Shown here: piece by piece, positions 50,093 through 60,782 of the stretch
How the letters are laid out: each line of letters starts with the position of its first letter
Position numbering within the stretch: the first letter of the stretch is position 1
Assembly: GCA_963801055.1 (NCBI GenBank)
Contig: CAWDDE010000008.1
Location: 62,001-126,000 of the forward strand
Direction: 5' to 3'
DNA: 64,000 bases
DNA from: DASUPK01 sp963801055
GTDB lineage: Bacteria; Actinomycetota; Thermoleophilia; Solirubrobacterales; 70-9
Notes under the pieces: generated by a model
The model's input: only the letters and a program-made list of their open reading frames with translations
Databases searched by the model: none
Told to the model about the DNA's origin: nothing
Made by a program: the position numbers and the translations under genes

Positions 50093-53000
50093 CTATGCGG
50101 CTGCCACTGCGCGAGCTGACTCGAACAGCTCGGCGGGCATCGAATCGCGGAGTACTCCATGTGATGGCAAGTGGGCGCTCCCCGCGATGCTCCACATACG
50201 TGGCGGGCCCAAGGCAGGTGCTCGGGCTGTCGCCCCGGTGGTCGTCTTAGCTCGCTCCCTGTACGAACAGCACGACGTTGCTCCCCCGTGCTTCGCGTGA
50301 CTCATGTAGCGTCGGCGCGGTGGGCGCCCGCTGAGTCAAGCGTGCTCTGTGATTCCCAGTGGAGAGAGCTGCGGGGGAGATCGCATAGTCCCGGTAAAGC
50401 GTTGATCGGCGAGTAGTCCTTCTCGCTCTTCTGCTAAGGGTCACGAAGAAGAGATCTGGTCGCTTGCCTCCTCCACCCATTTCACGCCCTCCCGAAGCTG
50501 TGGCGGATCCTTGGCGGTGCCGGCGCCGAAGGCGGCGAGCGCTTCATCGCGGCTGTAGCGGGCGTGAGTGGTCGCCGCTAATCTGTCGGATCGAGGCCCA
50601 GCGGGCTTCGGTCAAGCGTTTCACTGCAGTCTGGCGCCAAGACCATCTATTAGGTCGATCAACTCGCTCCGCACGGCCTCGTTGGGCCACATGGCCGCCA
50701 ACCCGTCGTCGATCGTCTCGAAGCTGTCGACTCACTCCCCAGAGTTCGTATATGAGCATCGAGCAGTAGGCGTTGCTCCTGCGGATCGAACTCAGCTGGC
50801 AGCGCGAGGGTGCCGTTTCTCTGCCCAGAAGCTCGAGCGTAGAAGCGCAACTCGCTCGTCGTCGTCAAGGTGCATGAGCCGCCAGAGAGCTGCGAGCAGC
50901 TTGTCTCTCATCCGGACCCGCTGGCGGCGTGGGTCTTATTCGCCGGCTCCGCCGCAAGCCAGTCCAGGTTTTGTCTCGGCTCCGGTAGAGATCAGACGGC
51001 GCCCGCTCACGTTCGCTCAAGGAATTCGCTCAAGCCCACGTCGGGCAGGGTCCTCAAGATGCCTCAACCAACGTGCGCCACTGCCCGAGCCGAGCAGCAT
51101 CCTTGAGGTTCGTCGAGGATGATTTCGCGTGAAACCCGATCGAGGTTGATCTCACAGCCCGCCGGTAGAAATGGAAAATCGTGCCTGCCACCTGCGCTGC
51201 GATTCCGCCTTGGTCGAGGTATCAACGAGGGCACGAAGCCGTCGATCAAATCGAAACTGACGATGCTGCTGTCCGATCAAGTCAATCACCGTTAGACAGC
51301 TCTTCCCCTCGGCCTTCCTCAGGCCTCTACCGAGTTGCTGCGTCAGAACGTGTCGCGCTCTGCGTTGGCCGCAGTAGCAAGACGGTGTCGACGGCCGGTA
51401 CGTCAACCCCCTCCCCCAGGACATCGACCGAGAAGAGCACGCGCAGCGTCTCCTGACGAGAGCCGTCGAAGGGCCGCATCACGCTCGTCCGAAGGCGTGG
51501 CCCCGGAAATCGCCAGCGACGCGAGCCCCGCCTCGCTGAACTTTCGCGCCATGTACTCCGCGTGGCCACAGAGACGCAGAATCCGAGCGCTCGCATTTCC
51601 GGTCGGCTCGGCGACGATCGAATTGAGCCCTTCCAGGAGCTTCCCGACGCGCATGTCGTCGCCTGTCAGCACCTTCTCGAGCTCTGAGTCGCGTAGCCCC
51701 GCGGCGCCATTCCAAGTCGCGCAAGTCAGTTCCGTCCGCAATGCCGAAGTACTGGAACGGCGAGAGAAAGCCTTGATCGATCGCCTCCCAGAGCCTTAGC
51801 TCCACCGCGATACGGTCACCGAACCACTCGGTGATGTCCTGCCCGTCCATCCGCTCTGGCGTCGCCGTGAGACCCAGCAGCTCTTGCGGCATCTACGTGG
51901 TCAAGCAACCGCGGTAGGTCGGAGCCGCCGCATGGTGGAACTCATCGATGACGACGATGTCGTAGGCGTCAGGTGCAATCTGCTCCGATTCGCCTCCGAA
52001 TCCAACGACTGCACCATCGCGAAGACCTGGCTGCCCGACGTCGGCCGCTCGTCATCTCCGAGGAGCTCTCCGAAGGACTCATTTCGGAGCACGGCGCGGA
52101 TACATCGCCCTGCGTCTGATCAAGCATCCGTCGCGCGGTGCGCCACAAACAGAAGAGAGAGATCTCTTTCCGCGCTCCTCGACAAAGATTCCGATAGTCG
52201 AGTGCCGCGACAACCGTCTTTCCGGTCCCCGTAGCGGCAACGACAAGGTTCTTGTGTCTGTCGTGCCGCTCGCGCTCCACAGCCGAGCTTGTCGAGCATG
52301 CGCTGTTGATGCGGATATGGATGGACATCAAGACCATGGAAGGAGACGGTGTCGTCTTACCAGTGCGCCGCTGAGCGTCGTTGACCCAGCGCCTTGCGGA
52401 GCCTCTCGCCGTCTCGCTGCGGGGTCATACGGCTCAAAGTGGTCGTACTTCCCAGTGGCGTGTCGAAGGTCGCGCGGACTCGGCTGATGAGATAACCCGC
52501 GTCTCGCTCGGCCAGTCGGACGTTCCACTCCAGCCCGTCCAGCAGCGCGGTGTACGAGAGGTTTGAAGACCCGATGAACGCCGTCGTCAGGCCGCCCTCT
52601 CGCTCAAGTAGCCAGGCCTTGGCGTGCAGCTTTGTGATGCGTGCGTCATAGGCAACTCGCACCTCAGCACCCAGGTCAACGAGTGCGTTAAGGGCCTTGC
52701 GGCTCGGTCGCACCCATGTATGTCGTCGTGATCACGCGCACTCTGCCCACCTCGGCTTCGACCAGAGCCGCAAGCTCTTCTCGCACAATCACTCACGCCC
52801 GTCCAAATTACGAAGGCGCAGATGAGAGTCAACCTGGATCGGCGCTCTGCAAGTTCCGGAGCTTGAGCTCGGATCCCGAGCGTCGGCTGACCAGAGCCAT
52901 TCACCGAGAAGCGTTCGCTCGCCGGAAAGTGGGATCTCTGGTCGGGGCGGCAGTTCATTGGTCCCACCGAGCGCGGACGCACTGTATCGCTCGAGGATTC

Positions 53001-53335
53001 GATGAGCAGGACCCGGGTGACAGCTTCAATAGCTCCCCGGCGTCGAGGATAGCAGACCAGGCGATTCACCTCGGCGGCCTGGGCGTCGGGCTCGATTCCG
53101 GTCGAGCCGCCGCCGAGCGAGCGGCTTCGCCAGATTGCGCCGACAGGCGAACCTCTGCCGCTTCAGCGGGGTCAAGCGACGCCGTCTGGAGCATTCACTG
53201 CCTCGGATCGAGCTTGTTCGAGGCGCTTGCCGAAGCTCCGCAGTGATGCAGCTCGTCGCGCAGGCCGGGTGTGATTCGCGGGTCGATCAGGCGTCTTACG
53301 ACGCGCTCGACCCTATCCCTGGGGTCTCGGGTCAC
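50093..53335 (-). CDS. PLD-domain DEAD/DEAH helicase with DUF3427 C-terminus (heavily frameshifted)
   Basis: Pieces in order from GTG 53335: RLIDPRITPGLRDEL; LTLICAFVIWTGV; PLD half-motif ITKLHAKAWLLERE...FIGSSNLSYTALLDGLEWNV; Walker A NLVVAATGTGKTVVAALDYR; ELLGLTATPERMDGQDITEW; VLFSVDVLGEGVDVPAVDT; QQLGRGLRKAEGKSCLTVID; FLPAGCEINLDRVSREIIL; DUF3427 end THARYSRDEALAAFGA, DLFFVTLSRRA, SMPAELFESARAVAAA with TAG at 50093. About 1080 residues, the normal size. At least ten frame changes. It may belong to a defence or repair setting; PLD-helicase fusions resemble restriction-like enzymes. It could be a decaying pseudogene. Confidence 0.7.
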
Positions 53336-53407
53336 GGCACAACTGCGTGAGACGCAAGAGACTCGCGGCAGAAGGCATCGGCGGCCACCCCTACCATCCC
53401 GCGCCCC

Positions 53408-55247
53408 ATGCCCCGCCGCTCCGACCTCCGCAACGTCGCGATCATCGCCCACGTCGACCATGGCAAGACGACGCTCGTCGACGCCATGCTCTGGCAGTCC
53501 GGGGCGTTTCGGTCCGGGCAGGACGTCGCCGAGCGGGTCATGGACTCCATGGATCTCGAGCGGGAGAAGGGGATCACGATCCTCGCCAAGAACACGGCCG
53601 TTCGGTACGGGGAGACCAAGCTCAACATCATCGACACGCCCGGGCATGCGGACTTCGGCGGGGAGGTCGAGCGCGGGCTGACGATGGTCGACGGGGTGCT
53701 GCTCCTCGTCGACGCCTCCGAGGGGCCCCTCCCCCAGACGCGCTTCGTGCTCCGCAAGGCGCTCGAGGCGAAGCTGCCGGTGATCCTGGTGGTGAACAAG
53801 GTCGATCGGCCCGATGCCCGGATCGGCGAGGTGGTCGATGAGGTCTATGAGCTCTTCCTCGACCTCGATGCCGACGAGTCGCAGATCGACTTTCCGATCG
53901 TCTACACGAACGCCCGGGCCGGCTGGGCCTCGCTGGAGGAGGGCGTCGAGGGCACCGACCTCTCCCCCCTCCTCGACCTGGTGCTGGAGCGGATCCCGGC
54001 GCCCGAGTACGAGGAGGGCGCGCCGCTGCAGGCGCACGTCACCAACCTGGACGCCTCCCCTTATGTAGGGAGGCTCGCGCTCTGCCGGGTGCGGAACGGG
54101 ACGATTCGCTCCGGGCAGCGGATCGCCTGGTGCCGGGCGAACGGCGAGATCGAGCAACGCGACGGTCAGCAACCTCTACGTGACCGAGGCGCTCGACCGG
54201 GTGGAGGCCGCCGAGGCCGGGCCCGGCGAGATCATCGCCGTCGCCGGCCTGCCCGAGGTGACGATCGGGGAGACGCTCGCCGATCCCGAGGACCCGCGGC
54301 CGCTGCCGGTGATCACGGTGGACGAGCCCTCGCTCTCGATCACGGTCGGGATCAACACCTCGCCGCTGGCGGGCAGGGAGGGATCGCGCCTGACGGCGCG
54401 GCAGATCCGCGACCGCCTCGACCAGGAGCTGGTCGGGAACGTCTCGATCCGGGTGCGCGACACCGAGCGGCCCGACGTCTGGGAGGTCGAGGGGCGCGGC
54501 GAGCTGCAGCTGGTCGTGCTGCTGGAGCTGATGCGGCGCGAGGGGTTCGAGCTCACCGCCGGCCAGCCGCAGGTGCTGACCCGCGAGGTGGACGGCAAGC
54601 TCTGCGAGCCGGTCGAGCTCCTCTCGATCGACGTGCCCGAGGACTTCGTCGGCGTCGTCACCCAGGCGCTCGCGGTGCGCAAGGGGCGGATGGAGCAGAT
54701 GGTCAACCACTCGACCGGCTGGGTTCGCCTCGAGTTCCTGGTGCCGGCGCGCGGGCTGATCGGCTTCCGGACCGAGTTCCTGACCGAGACCCGCGGCACC
54801 GGCCTGATGCACCACGTCTTCGACCGCTGGGAGCCCTGGGCCGGCGACCTGCGGATGCGGCCGACCGGCTCGCTGGTCGCCGACCGCCAGGGGAAGACCG
54901 CCGCCTTCGCGCTCTTCGGCCTGCAGGAGCGCGGCACGCTCTTCGTCGGCCCGGGCGAGGACGTCTACGAGGGAATGATCGTCGGCGAGAACTCGCGCGC
55001 CGAGGACATCGACGTCAACGCGATCAAGGAGAAGCAGCAGACCAACGTCCGGGCGGCGGCGGCCGACCAGCTGATCCGGCTGGTGCCGGCCAAGCGCCTC
55101 TCGCTCGAGGAGGCGATCGAGTTCATCCGCGCGGACGAGTGCGTCGAGATCACGCCGGAGTCGGTCCGGCCGCGGAAGAACGACCTCGATCAGGTCACGC
55201 GGGTGAAGGCGGCGCGGTCGAGAGCGCGGGCGGCGGCGCCTGCCTGA
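53408..55247 (+). CDS. typA: Translational GTPase TypA/BipA (one frameshift)
   Basis: G1 IAHVDHGKTTLVDAMLWQSG, G2/G3 region EREKGITILAKNTAV and IIDTPGHADFGGEVERGL, G4 VVNKVDRPDARIGEVVDEVY are all present, and the C-terminal part has the TypA-typical NHSTGWVRLEFLVPARGLIG and VPAKRLSLEEAIEFI. One shift near 54158 (an extra c in gagcaacgcgacgg) joins EIEQ to ATVSNLYVTEALDRVEAAEA. About 613 residues. It binds ribosomes and supports growth under stress or cold. The gene is divergent from the helicase. Confidence 0.9.
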
Positions 55248-55284
55248 TCGCACCGCCGACACGCTTGTGTGCCAAACTGCGCAC

Positions 55285-55525
55285 ATGCGTTTACACATAA
55301 GCCTCGAGGATGAGCTCGTGGCGGAACTGGACAAAAGAGTCGGGAAGCGCAGGCGGAGCGCGTTCATTGCGCGGGTGCTGAGGCGCACCCTCGACGACGA
55401 GAGCCGCTGGGACGACATCCTCGCCTCGATCGGAACGATCGAGGACGAGGGACACGAGTGGGATCCGCGATCCGGCCGCCTGGGTCCACGCTCAGAGGCG
55501 GGGAGACGAGCGCCGCGTGGGCTGA
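55285..55525 (+). CDS. Ribbon-helix-helix antitoxin (VapB-like), one frameshift
   Basis: MRLHISLEDELVAELDKRVG with RRRSAFIARVLRRTLDD is a CopG/MetJ-type ribbon-helix-helix antitoxin. One inserted c near 55467 (gatccgcgatccgg) shifts the tail, which reads DPAAWVHAQRRGDERRVG to TGA at 55523. About 79 residues. The PIN toxin starts 4 bp later, the usual toxin-antitoxin arrangement; the antitoxin-toxin complex normally represses its own promoter. Confidence 0.75.
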
Positions 55526-55528
55526 GCT

Positions 55529-55917
55529 GTGCTGCTGCTCGATACGACCGTGCTGATCGAGGTCCTCCGCGGTCGAGAGGCCGCCGAACGGCTCCGACGA
55601 GCTGCGCGACGACGCGAGCCGCCCCCGCTGATCTGCGCGATCAATGTGTATGAGGTCTGGCGCGGCGCCCGGACCCACGAGGAGGGTGCGATTCGCCGCC
55701 TGCTCGACGCCGTTCGCACGGTGCCGCTCACGCGCGCGAGGGAGAGATGGCAGGCAACTGGCGACGCGACTTCGCGTCGCGCGGCGTCACTCTGAGTCAG
55801 TCCGACTGCCTGATCGCCGCGGCGGCGGTCTCGGCGGGAGCCAGCCTGGCGACCGGCAATCCGAAGGACTTCCCGATGCCGGGCCTGGAGGTCGAGCACT
55901 GGCCGACCGGGGCTTGA
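55529..55917 (+). CDS. PIN-domain toxin (VapC-like), one frameshift
   Basis: LLLDTTVLIEVLRGREAAER has the first PIN acidic residue (Asp5), and INVYEVWRGA the second (Glu). After a shift near 55740 the reading continues GVTLSQSDCLIAAAAVSAGA, with the third acidic site, and LATGNPKDFPMPGLEVE to TGA at 55915. About 129 residues, normal for VapC. It would cleave RNA when freed from the antitoxin. Confidence 0.8.
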
Positions 55918-57211
55918 CTAAGCGAGCCGGCCCGGGAGCGGCGGCGCCGCCGGCGGTTGCGCGGCGGACGCGCGCTGTAGGTCCGCGGGCCTCCGTTGCC
56001 GGACTTGTGGCCCTTGCGGTTGCCGCGGCCGTTGCGGTTGAAGCTCTTGCCGCTCGCTGCCTCCGTTGCCGGAGTGCTGGCGAGCGGCGTGCTCGAAGCC
56101 TGGGCCCGAGTCAAATTCGTGGTGCAGGCCGAGGTCCGTGGCGATCCTGCGCATGTCGCCGTGCTGGTCGGGGAGGACGAAGCTCGCGGCCACGCCCGAG
56201 GCGCCCGCTCGGGCGGTGCGGCCGGTGCGGTGCACGTAGGTGTCGCGGTCCTCGGGGGCGTCGAAGTTGATCACGTGGGTGATGTCCTCGACGTCGATCC
56301 CGCGGGAGGCGACGTCGGTGGCGACCAGCGTGTCGATCTTGCCGCGCTCGAAGTCGGCGAGGGCGCGCCGGCGCTGGCTCTGGGACTTGTTGCCGTGCAT
56401 GGCCACCGCCCTGACCTTCTGGTTGGCCGAGCTTCTTGACGAGGCGGTCGGCGCCGCGCTTGGTGCGGACGAAGACCAGGGTGCGGCCGCGCTCTGAGTC
56501 GCGGAGCTCCTTGACGAGCGCGTCCACCTTGGCCTCGTGGGACAGGTGGACGAAGCGGTGCTCGATGTCGATGCCCTGCTCCCCCTTCGGCTTGTGGACG
56601 TGGCGCTTCGGGTTGCGGGTGTAGGCGGCGGCGAGCTTGCCGGACGCGCCCTCGAGCGTCGCCGAGAAGAAGAGCGTCTGGCGCTCGCGCGGCATCTTCG
56701 CCACGATCCGGTCGATCGCGGGCTTGAAGCCGATGTCGAGCATGCGGTCGGCCTCGTCGAGGACGAGGATCGAGATCCGCTTCAGATCGAAGGCGCCGCG
56801 CTCCAGCTGATCCTCGAGGCGGCCCGGGGTGGCGACCACGATGTGGGCGTTGGCGGCCTGCTTGGCCTGCCCGTGGAGGCCGACGCCGCCGAAGACGGCA
56901 GCGATCTTGAGCGCGCGCGAGTGCGCGATCGAGCGGAGCTCGTCGACGATCTGCTCGGCGAGCTCGCGGGTGGGTGCGAGGACGAGGGCCGCGGGGCGGC
57001 GCGCCTCGGCCTGGATGCGCTCGACCATCGGGATGCCGAAGGCGAACGTCTTGCCCGACCCGGTCGGCGACTGGACGAGGACGTCCTCACCTGCGAGGAC
57101 GTCCGCGATGCAAAGTCTCTGCACCGCAAATGGTTCTGTGATGCCGCGCTCGGCGAGTGCGCCCAGGACTGGGCGAGACACGCCGAGATCGGCGAATGAT
57201 TCTGAAGACAT
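55918..57211 (-). CDS. DEAD-box ATP-dependent RNA helicase with basic C-terminal tail (frameshifted)
   Basis: Q motif FADLGVSRPVLGALAERGIT, Walker A QSPTGSGKTFAFGIP, motif II ILVLDEADRMLDIGF, FSATL, then after a shift near 56425 VAMHGNKSQSQRRRALADFE, DVASRGIDVEDITHVINFD and HRTGRTARAGASG. The tail is very basic (NRNGRGNRKGHKSGNGGPRT, RNRRRRRRSRAG) like RhlE or CsdA tails that bind RNA; a further frame change occurs near 56080. About 425 residues. The 166 bp before it probably contains its promoter. Confidence 0.85.
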
Positions 57212-57377
57212 GTGTTGCTAACTCCTTATGCGTGTTGCGTTGGAGATCCAGTGACCCCAACTAACGGCGCATTCGGAGCGCAATGAGGGAGGAAACGGAA
57301 CCTCTCGGGGACCCGGTTGGTCGACCCGACGCGGACCACGGTAGCAGGGTCCCCGGTCCGGGCCGGGCGGTCCCTTG

Positions 57378-58709
57378 CTAGGCGTCGCTGCCGCGAGCCG
57401 CGAACAGCCGCCACTCGTCGGGGATTCCCTTGAGCTGCTTCGCGCCGCGGTCGGCGAACGGAATCCCCGATCCGGCGACCAGATCCTTGACCGTGCTGGT
57501 GACGAGCACCTCGCCCGCGCCGGCCAGGGCCGCGACGCGGTCGGCGATGTGAACCGCGATCCCGCCGACGTCGTCCTCCATCACCTCGACCTCACCCGAG
57601 TGGAGCCCGATGCGCACCTCGAGCCCGATGGAGCGGGCACTCTCCGCGATCGCCCTCCCGCATCGGATCGCCCGCGCCGGGCCGTCGAAGGTGGCGAGGA
57701 GGCCGTCGCCCAGCGTCTTCACCTCGCGTCCCCTGAACCGCTCGAGCTCCCGCCGCACGGCGGCATGATGCGCCGCGAGCAGCTCGCGCCAGCGCGCGTC
57801 GCCGAGCTCCGCCGCTCGCTCCGTCGAGCCGACGATGTCCGTGAACATCACCGTGGCGAGCACGCGGTCGGGCTCGGCCACCGAGCGGGCGCCGGTCAGG
57901 AACTCCTCGATCTCCCCGACGACGGCGTCCGAGTCGCCTGCCCAGGGGACGTGGTCGATGCCGGGCAGCTCGACGTAGCGGGCGCCCGGGATCTGCGCGG
58001 CGAGCTCCTCGCCGGCGCGCCGATTGACGACCCGGTCGCCGCGCCGGTGGGTGACGAGCGTCGGGACATGGATCGTGGGCAGGATGGCTCGCACGTCGAT
58101 GTCGAGGAACATCTCGAAGATCTGCTGGACCATCGCCGGACTCGCGGAGGAGCGCTCCATGCGGGCGGTGAACTCCGCCGCCTGGGGATTGCCCGCGAAG
58201 CTCGGGGAGAAGAGCTCGACCATCCCCTCCGCGTTCTGTCCCCAGTAGGGGGCGATGAACTCGGCGGCGGACTCGCGAAGCGCCTCCGCGGGCGCGGCCC
58301 AGGGGTAGTCGGGCGCCTCGGTGGTGCGCCCCATGGCGCCGTGGAGCACGAGCGCCGTCACGCGCTCGGGGTGAGTGGCCGCGAACAGGACGCTCATCGG
58401 GCCGCCCTCGGAGATCCCGAAGAGGGCCGCCCGCTCGGATCCGGCGGCGTCCATCACCGCCCGGACGTCGTCGATCCGCAGCTCGAGGGTCGGCACCTCG
58501 GTGACGGGGTCGGACAGCCCGTTGCCGCGCTTGTCGAAGATGATCAGGCGCGAGAACGAGGCGAGCCGCTCGAAGAAGCGAGCCTGCGGGGGCGACTCCC
58601 ACTGGAGCTCGAGGTGGGTGGCGAAGCCGAGAACGAGGACCAGGTCGATCGGCCCGTCGCCGACGACCTGGTAGGCGATCGAGGCGTCGCCGGACTTGGC
58701 GTACCGGGT
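57378..58709 (-). CDS. Alpha/beta hydrolase fused to an adenylate/guanylate cyclase domain
   Basis: The N-terminal hydrolase part has RLIIFDKRGNGLSDPVTEVP, the nucleophile elbow ALFGISEGGPMSVLFAATHP, and PTLVTHRRGDRVV. The C-terminal class III cyclase has RVLATVMFTDIVGSTERAAE (metal Asp), ELERFRGREVKTLGDGLLAT, RIGLHSGEVEVMEDDVGGIA. Coding similarity reaches upstream to TRYAKSGDASIAYQVVGDG at about 58707, directly after the YbaK stop TAG, but no start codon lies there; the first in-frame GTG is at 58496. A sequence error at the start is likely. About 440 residues. Confidence 0.8.
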   Translation of the reverse strand, partial: TRYAKSGDASIAYQVVGDGPIDLVLVLGFATHLELQWESPPQARFFERLASFSRLIIFDKRGNGLSDPVTEVPTLELRIDDVRAVMDAAGSERAALFGISEGGPMSVLFAATHPERVTALVLHGAMGRTTEAPDYPWAAPAEALRESAAEFIAPYWGQNAEGMVELFSPSFAGNPQAAEFTARMERSSASPAMVQQIFEMFLDIDVRAILPTIHVPTLVTHRRGDRVVNRRAGEELAAQIPGARYVELPGIDHVPWAGDSDAVVGEIEEFLTGARSVAEPDRVLATVMFTDIVGSTERAAELGDARWRELLAAHHAAVRRELERFRGREVKTLGDGLLATFDGPARAIRCGRAIAESARSIGLEVRIGLHSGEVEVMEDDVGGIAVHIADRVAALAGAGEVLVTSTVKDLVAGSGIPFADRGAKQLKGIPDEWRLFAARGSDA

Positions 58710-59225
58710 CTAGGGGAGCTCAGCGCCGCGGCCCTTGTCCAGATCGTCAACGCCCAGGCAGAGGTCGCCCACGCGAGCCTTGGTAATCCGGACCATCTCG
58801 TTGGGTTCGACCAGTACGCCGTGCGCGTGATCCCCGGCGCTGCCGAGCACACGGTCGTGCTCGAGCAGACGCCGGTCGACGATTTGAGGGATCCCGTGCA
58901 GAGGCCCGAACGGTGGAATCGCGCCCACCTCGAACCGCTCGAAGTCCCGGCCGATCTCCTCCTCGGTGGCCAGTCGCAGCGACTTGCCCGCTTCCAACAG
59001 CCCGCGAGCCTTCCCCAGGTCCAGCCGCTCAGAAGCGGGGATCACAGCCATCACGTAGCTCTCGCCATCGCGCAGGATCAGGTCCTTCGCGGCGTCCCCT
59101 GGCTCGACCCCTGCGGCCTGAGCCTCAGCCGCGGCCGTAAAGCGTTCCTCGTGCTCGACCAGCTCGTAGTCAGCCCCCTGTTCGTCGAGGTAGGTCCTGA
59201 CCGCTTCGATGCCTTCCTTCGACAT
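58710..59225 (-). CDS. YbaK/EbsC-type aminoacyl-tRNA deacylase
   Basis: 171 residues. MSKEGIEAVRTYLDEQGADY, VEHEERFTAAAEAQAAGVEP, AAKDLILRDGESYVMAVIPA, LDLGKARGLLEAGKSLRLAT and ERFEVGAIPPFGPLHGIPQI are the conserved YbaK strands; the last carries the typical GxxPPFG loop. It hydrolyses mischarged aminoacyl-tRNA (Cys-tRNAPro in E. coli YbaK). It ends where the cyclase-fusion reading begins. The gene is intact. Confidence 0.85.
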   Translation of the reverse strand: MSKEGIEAVRTYLDEQGADYELVEHEERFTAAAEAQAAGVEPGDAAKDLILRDGESYVMAVIPASERLDLGKARGLLEAGKSLRLATEEEIGRDFERFEVGAIPPFGPLHGIPQIVDRRLLEHDRVLGSAGDHAHGVLVEPNEMVRITKARVGDLCLGVDDLDKGRGAELP

Positions 59226-59303
59226 GTCTCCTCCTCATCGCTAGACCCTAGAGGAAGGGGTCCCGCCTAGCGGCGCCCGGAGCCCGAGCGGCGGCCACGG
59301 TAC

Positions 59304-59684
59304 CTACACCTCGCCCCCCGGCACGATCCCGAGCCGGGCCCGCGCCTTGCGCACCGAGACGGTCGAGGTGCCGCAGGCCTTGGCGATCAGGTTGTCCTGG
59401 CGGTCGGGATCGCGCTTGACCTCGAAATCGATCCGCGCCTGCGAGCGGAGCTGCTGGCGCTTCTGGGAGGGGGCGTCCTCATCGACGCCCTCCAGGCCCG
59501 CCTCGCCGGCCAGGTCGCGGCGGCAGGCAAGGCAGAAGAGCTCGCCGTCCTGCTTCACCCAGGTGGCCGGCAGACGCGGCCGCTCGACCTCGTGGGAGAA
59601 CGAAACGGTCACCTGGCAGCGGGCACAGGTCCAGGCGTTCGATGCGCGTTCACTCCGGTCCTGCGCGAGCTCGGGCTTGCTCAT
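59304..59684 (-). CDS. Zinc-finger protein with a C-terminal helix-turn-helix-like segment
   Basis: I choose ATG 59684 (MSKPELAQDRSERASNAW) because ggaagg lies 8 bp upstream; a longer version starts at 59762. Four cysteines form CARC (about 20) and CLAC (about 51), probably one zinc. The C-terminus (DNLIAKACGTSTVSVRKARA) looks like a helix-turn-helix. 126 residues. I recall similar proteins only as uncharacterised actinobacterial ones. It is divergent from the membrane protein at 59813. Confidence 0.65.
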   Translation of the reverse strand: MSKPELAQDRSERASNAWTCARCQVTVSFSHEVERPRLPATWVKQDGELFCLACRRDLAGEAGLEGVDEDAPSQKRQQLRSQARIDFEVKRDPDRQDNLIAKACGTSTVSVRKARARLGIVPGGEV

Positions 59685-59812
59685 CAAGGCCACCTTCCTG
59701 ACCCTCTGGCGTGGGTTCGCTCGAGGGACGAGGGAGGAGAGCCGCCGGGCGAATGCGTCCAACCCAGTGTAGGGACCGGCATGGCGGGTACGGAACCGCC
59801 AGGAGGTCTAGG

Positions 59813-60773
59813 GTGTCTGGGAATGAGACGATCCTTTTGATCCGCGAACGGGTGGCGGCATTGCGCTCGATGCTTCGCCGGCACCCCACCGCGGTGAGCC
59901 TGGCGGGGGGCACGCTGGTCGCGATCGCTCTGGCGATCGGGCTCGCCGGTCACGGCCACGAGTTCGTGGTCGCGCTCCGCTCCGCGCCGTTCTGGGTGCT
60001 CGGCATCGCCGTCGCGCTCCACGTCCTCTGGCTACTCGCCCGCACCGAGGCGTGGAACGTCTGCATCGACGCGGCAGGCGGCAGCGTCAGCCGGCGCCGA
60101 ACTCTATCGCGCCTCGAGCCTCGGCTACCTGGGCAACATCTTCAACGGCCAGTTCGGCCTCGGCGGTCCGGATCGCCGCGCTGCGCCGTTCGGCGCCCGA
60201 CCGAGTGCCCGCGGGCCCCGGTGCTGCTCACCGCCGAGCTCCCGATCGTGGTCGTCGAGATTGCGCTCGCCGCGATCTTCTCGTTCACCCTGGTGGCGCC
60301 GCTCGGGGTCCCCTGGTGGGCGCCGCTCGTCGCCTTCGCCGCCGTGGCCGCCGTGTTCGCCGGCATGCAGCGGGTGGCGCGAAACCGGCGCACGGGAATC
60401 TGGAGGGGCATCGCGGTGCTGCGCGAGACGCAAGGGAAGCGGGCGGATCATCGCCCTGGTCTGCCTCGCGGTGGTGATCCAGATCGCCCGCAACTGGCTG
60501 CTGCTCAACTGGAGCGGCGTCGACGCCTCGGTGTTCGACTCGACGGCGCTCTTGATCGGGCTGGCCGTGGTCGGCCTCCTCCCGATCGGCCCCAGCCTGG
60601 GAGCGGCCACGGCCGTGCTCATCCTCGGCACCAACGGCGTGGCGGCCTCGGCCGCCGCCGGCGCACTGCTGACGGCAACCGCCGCCGCGGGCGCGCTCTG
60701 CTTCGCGAGCTGGGCCCTGGTGGACCGGCTCTGGCTGCAGCGCACGCCCGCGCCAGCGCCGGCGAGCGCCTAG
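59813..60773 (+). CDS. Lysylphosphatidylglycerol synthase TM-region-like (UPF0104) membrane protein, frameshifted
   Basis: GTG 59813 follows aggaggt. Hydrophobic helices: VSLAGGTLVAIALAIGLAG, APFWVLGIAVALHVLWLLA, PIVVVEIALAAIFSFTLVAP, WWAPLVAFAAVAAVFAGM, LLIGLAVVGLLPIGPSLGAA. The pattern SSLGYLGNIFNGQFGL matches the LPG_synthase_TM family. Frames shift near 60095, 60165 and 60440. About 318 residues. The family includes flippase or lipid-modifying proteins; the catalytic LPG synthetase domain is absent. Confidence 0.7.
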
Positions 60774-60782
60774 TCCGCGCCG

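Noticed and set aside
57375..59270. 631-codon plus-strand open frame
   Set aside because: It is antisense to the hydrolase-cyclase fusion and YbaK, both clearly recognisable.
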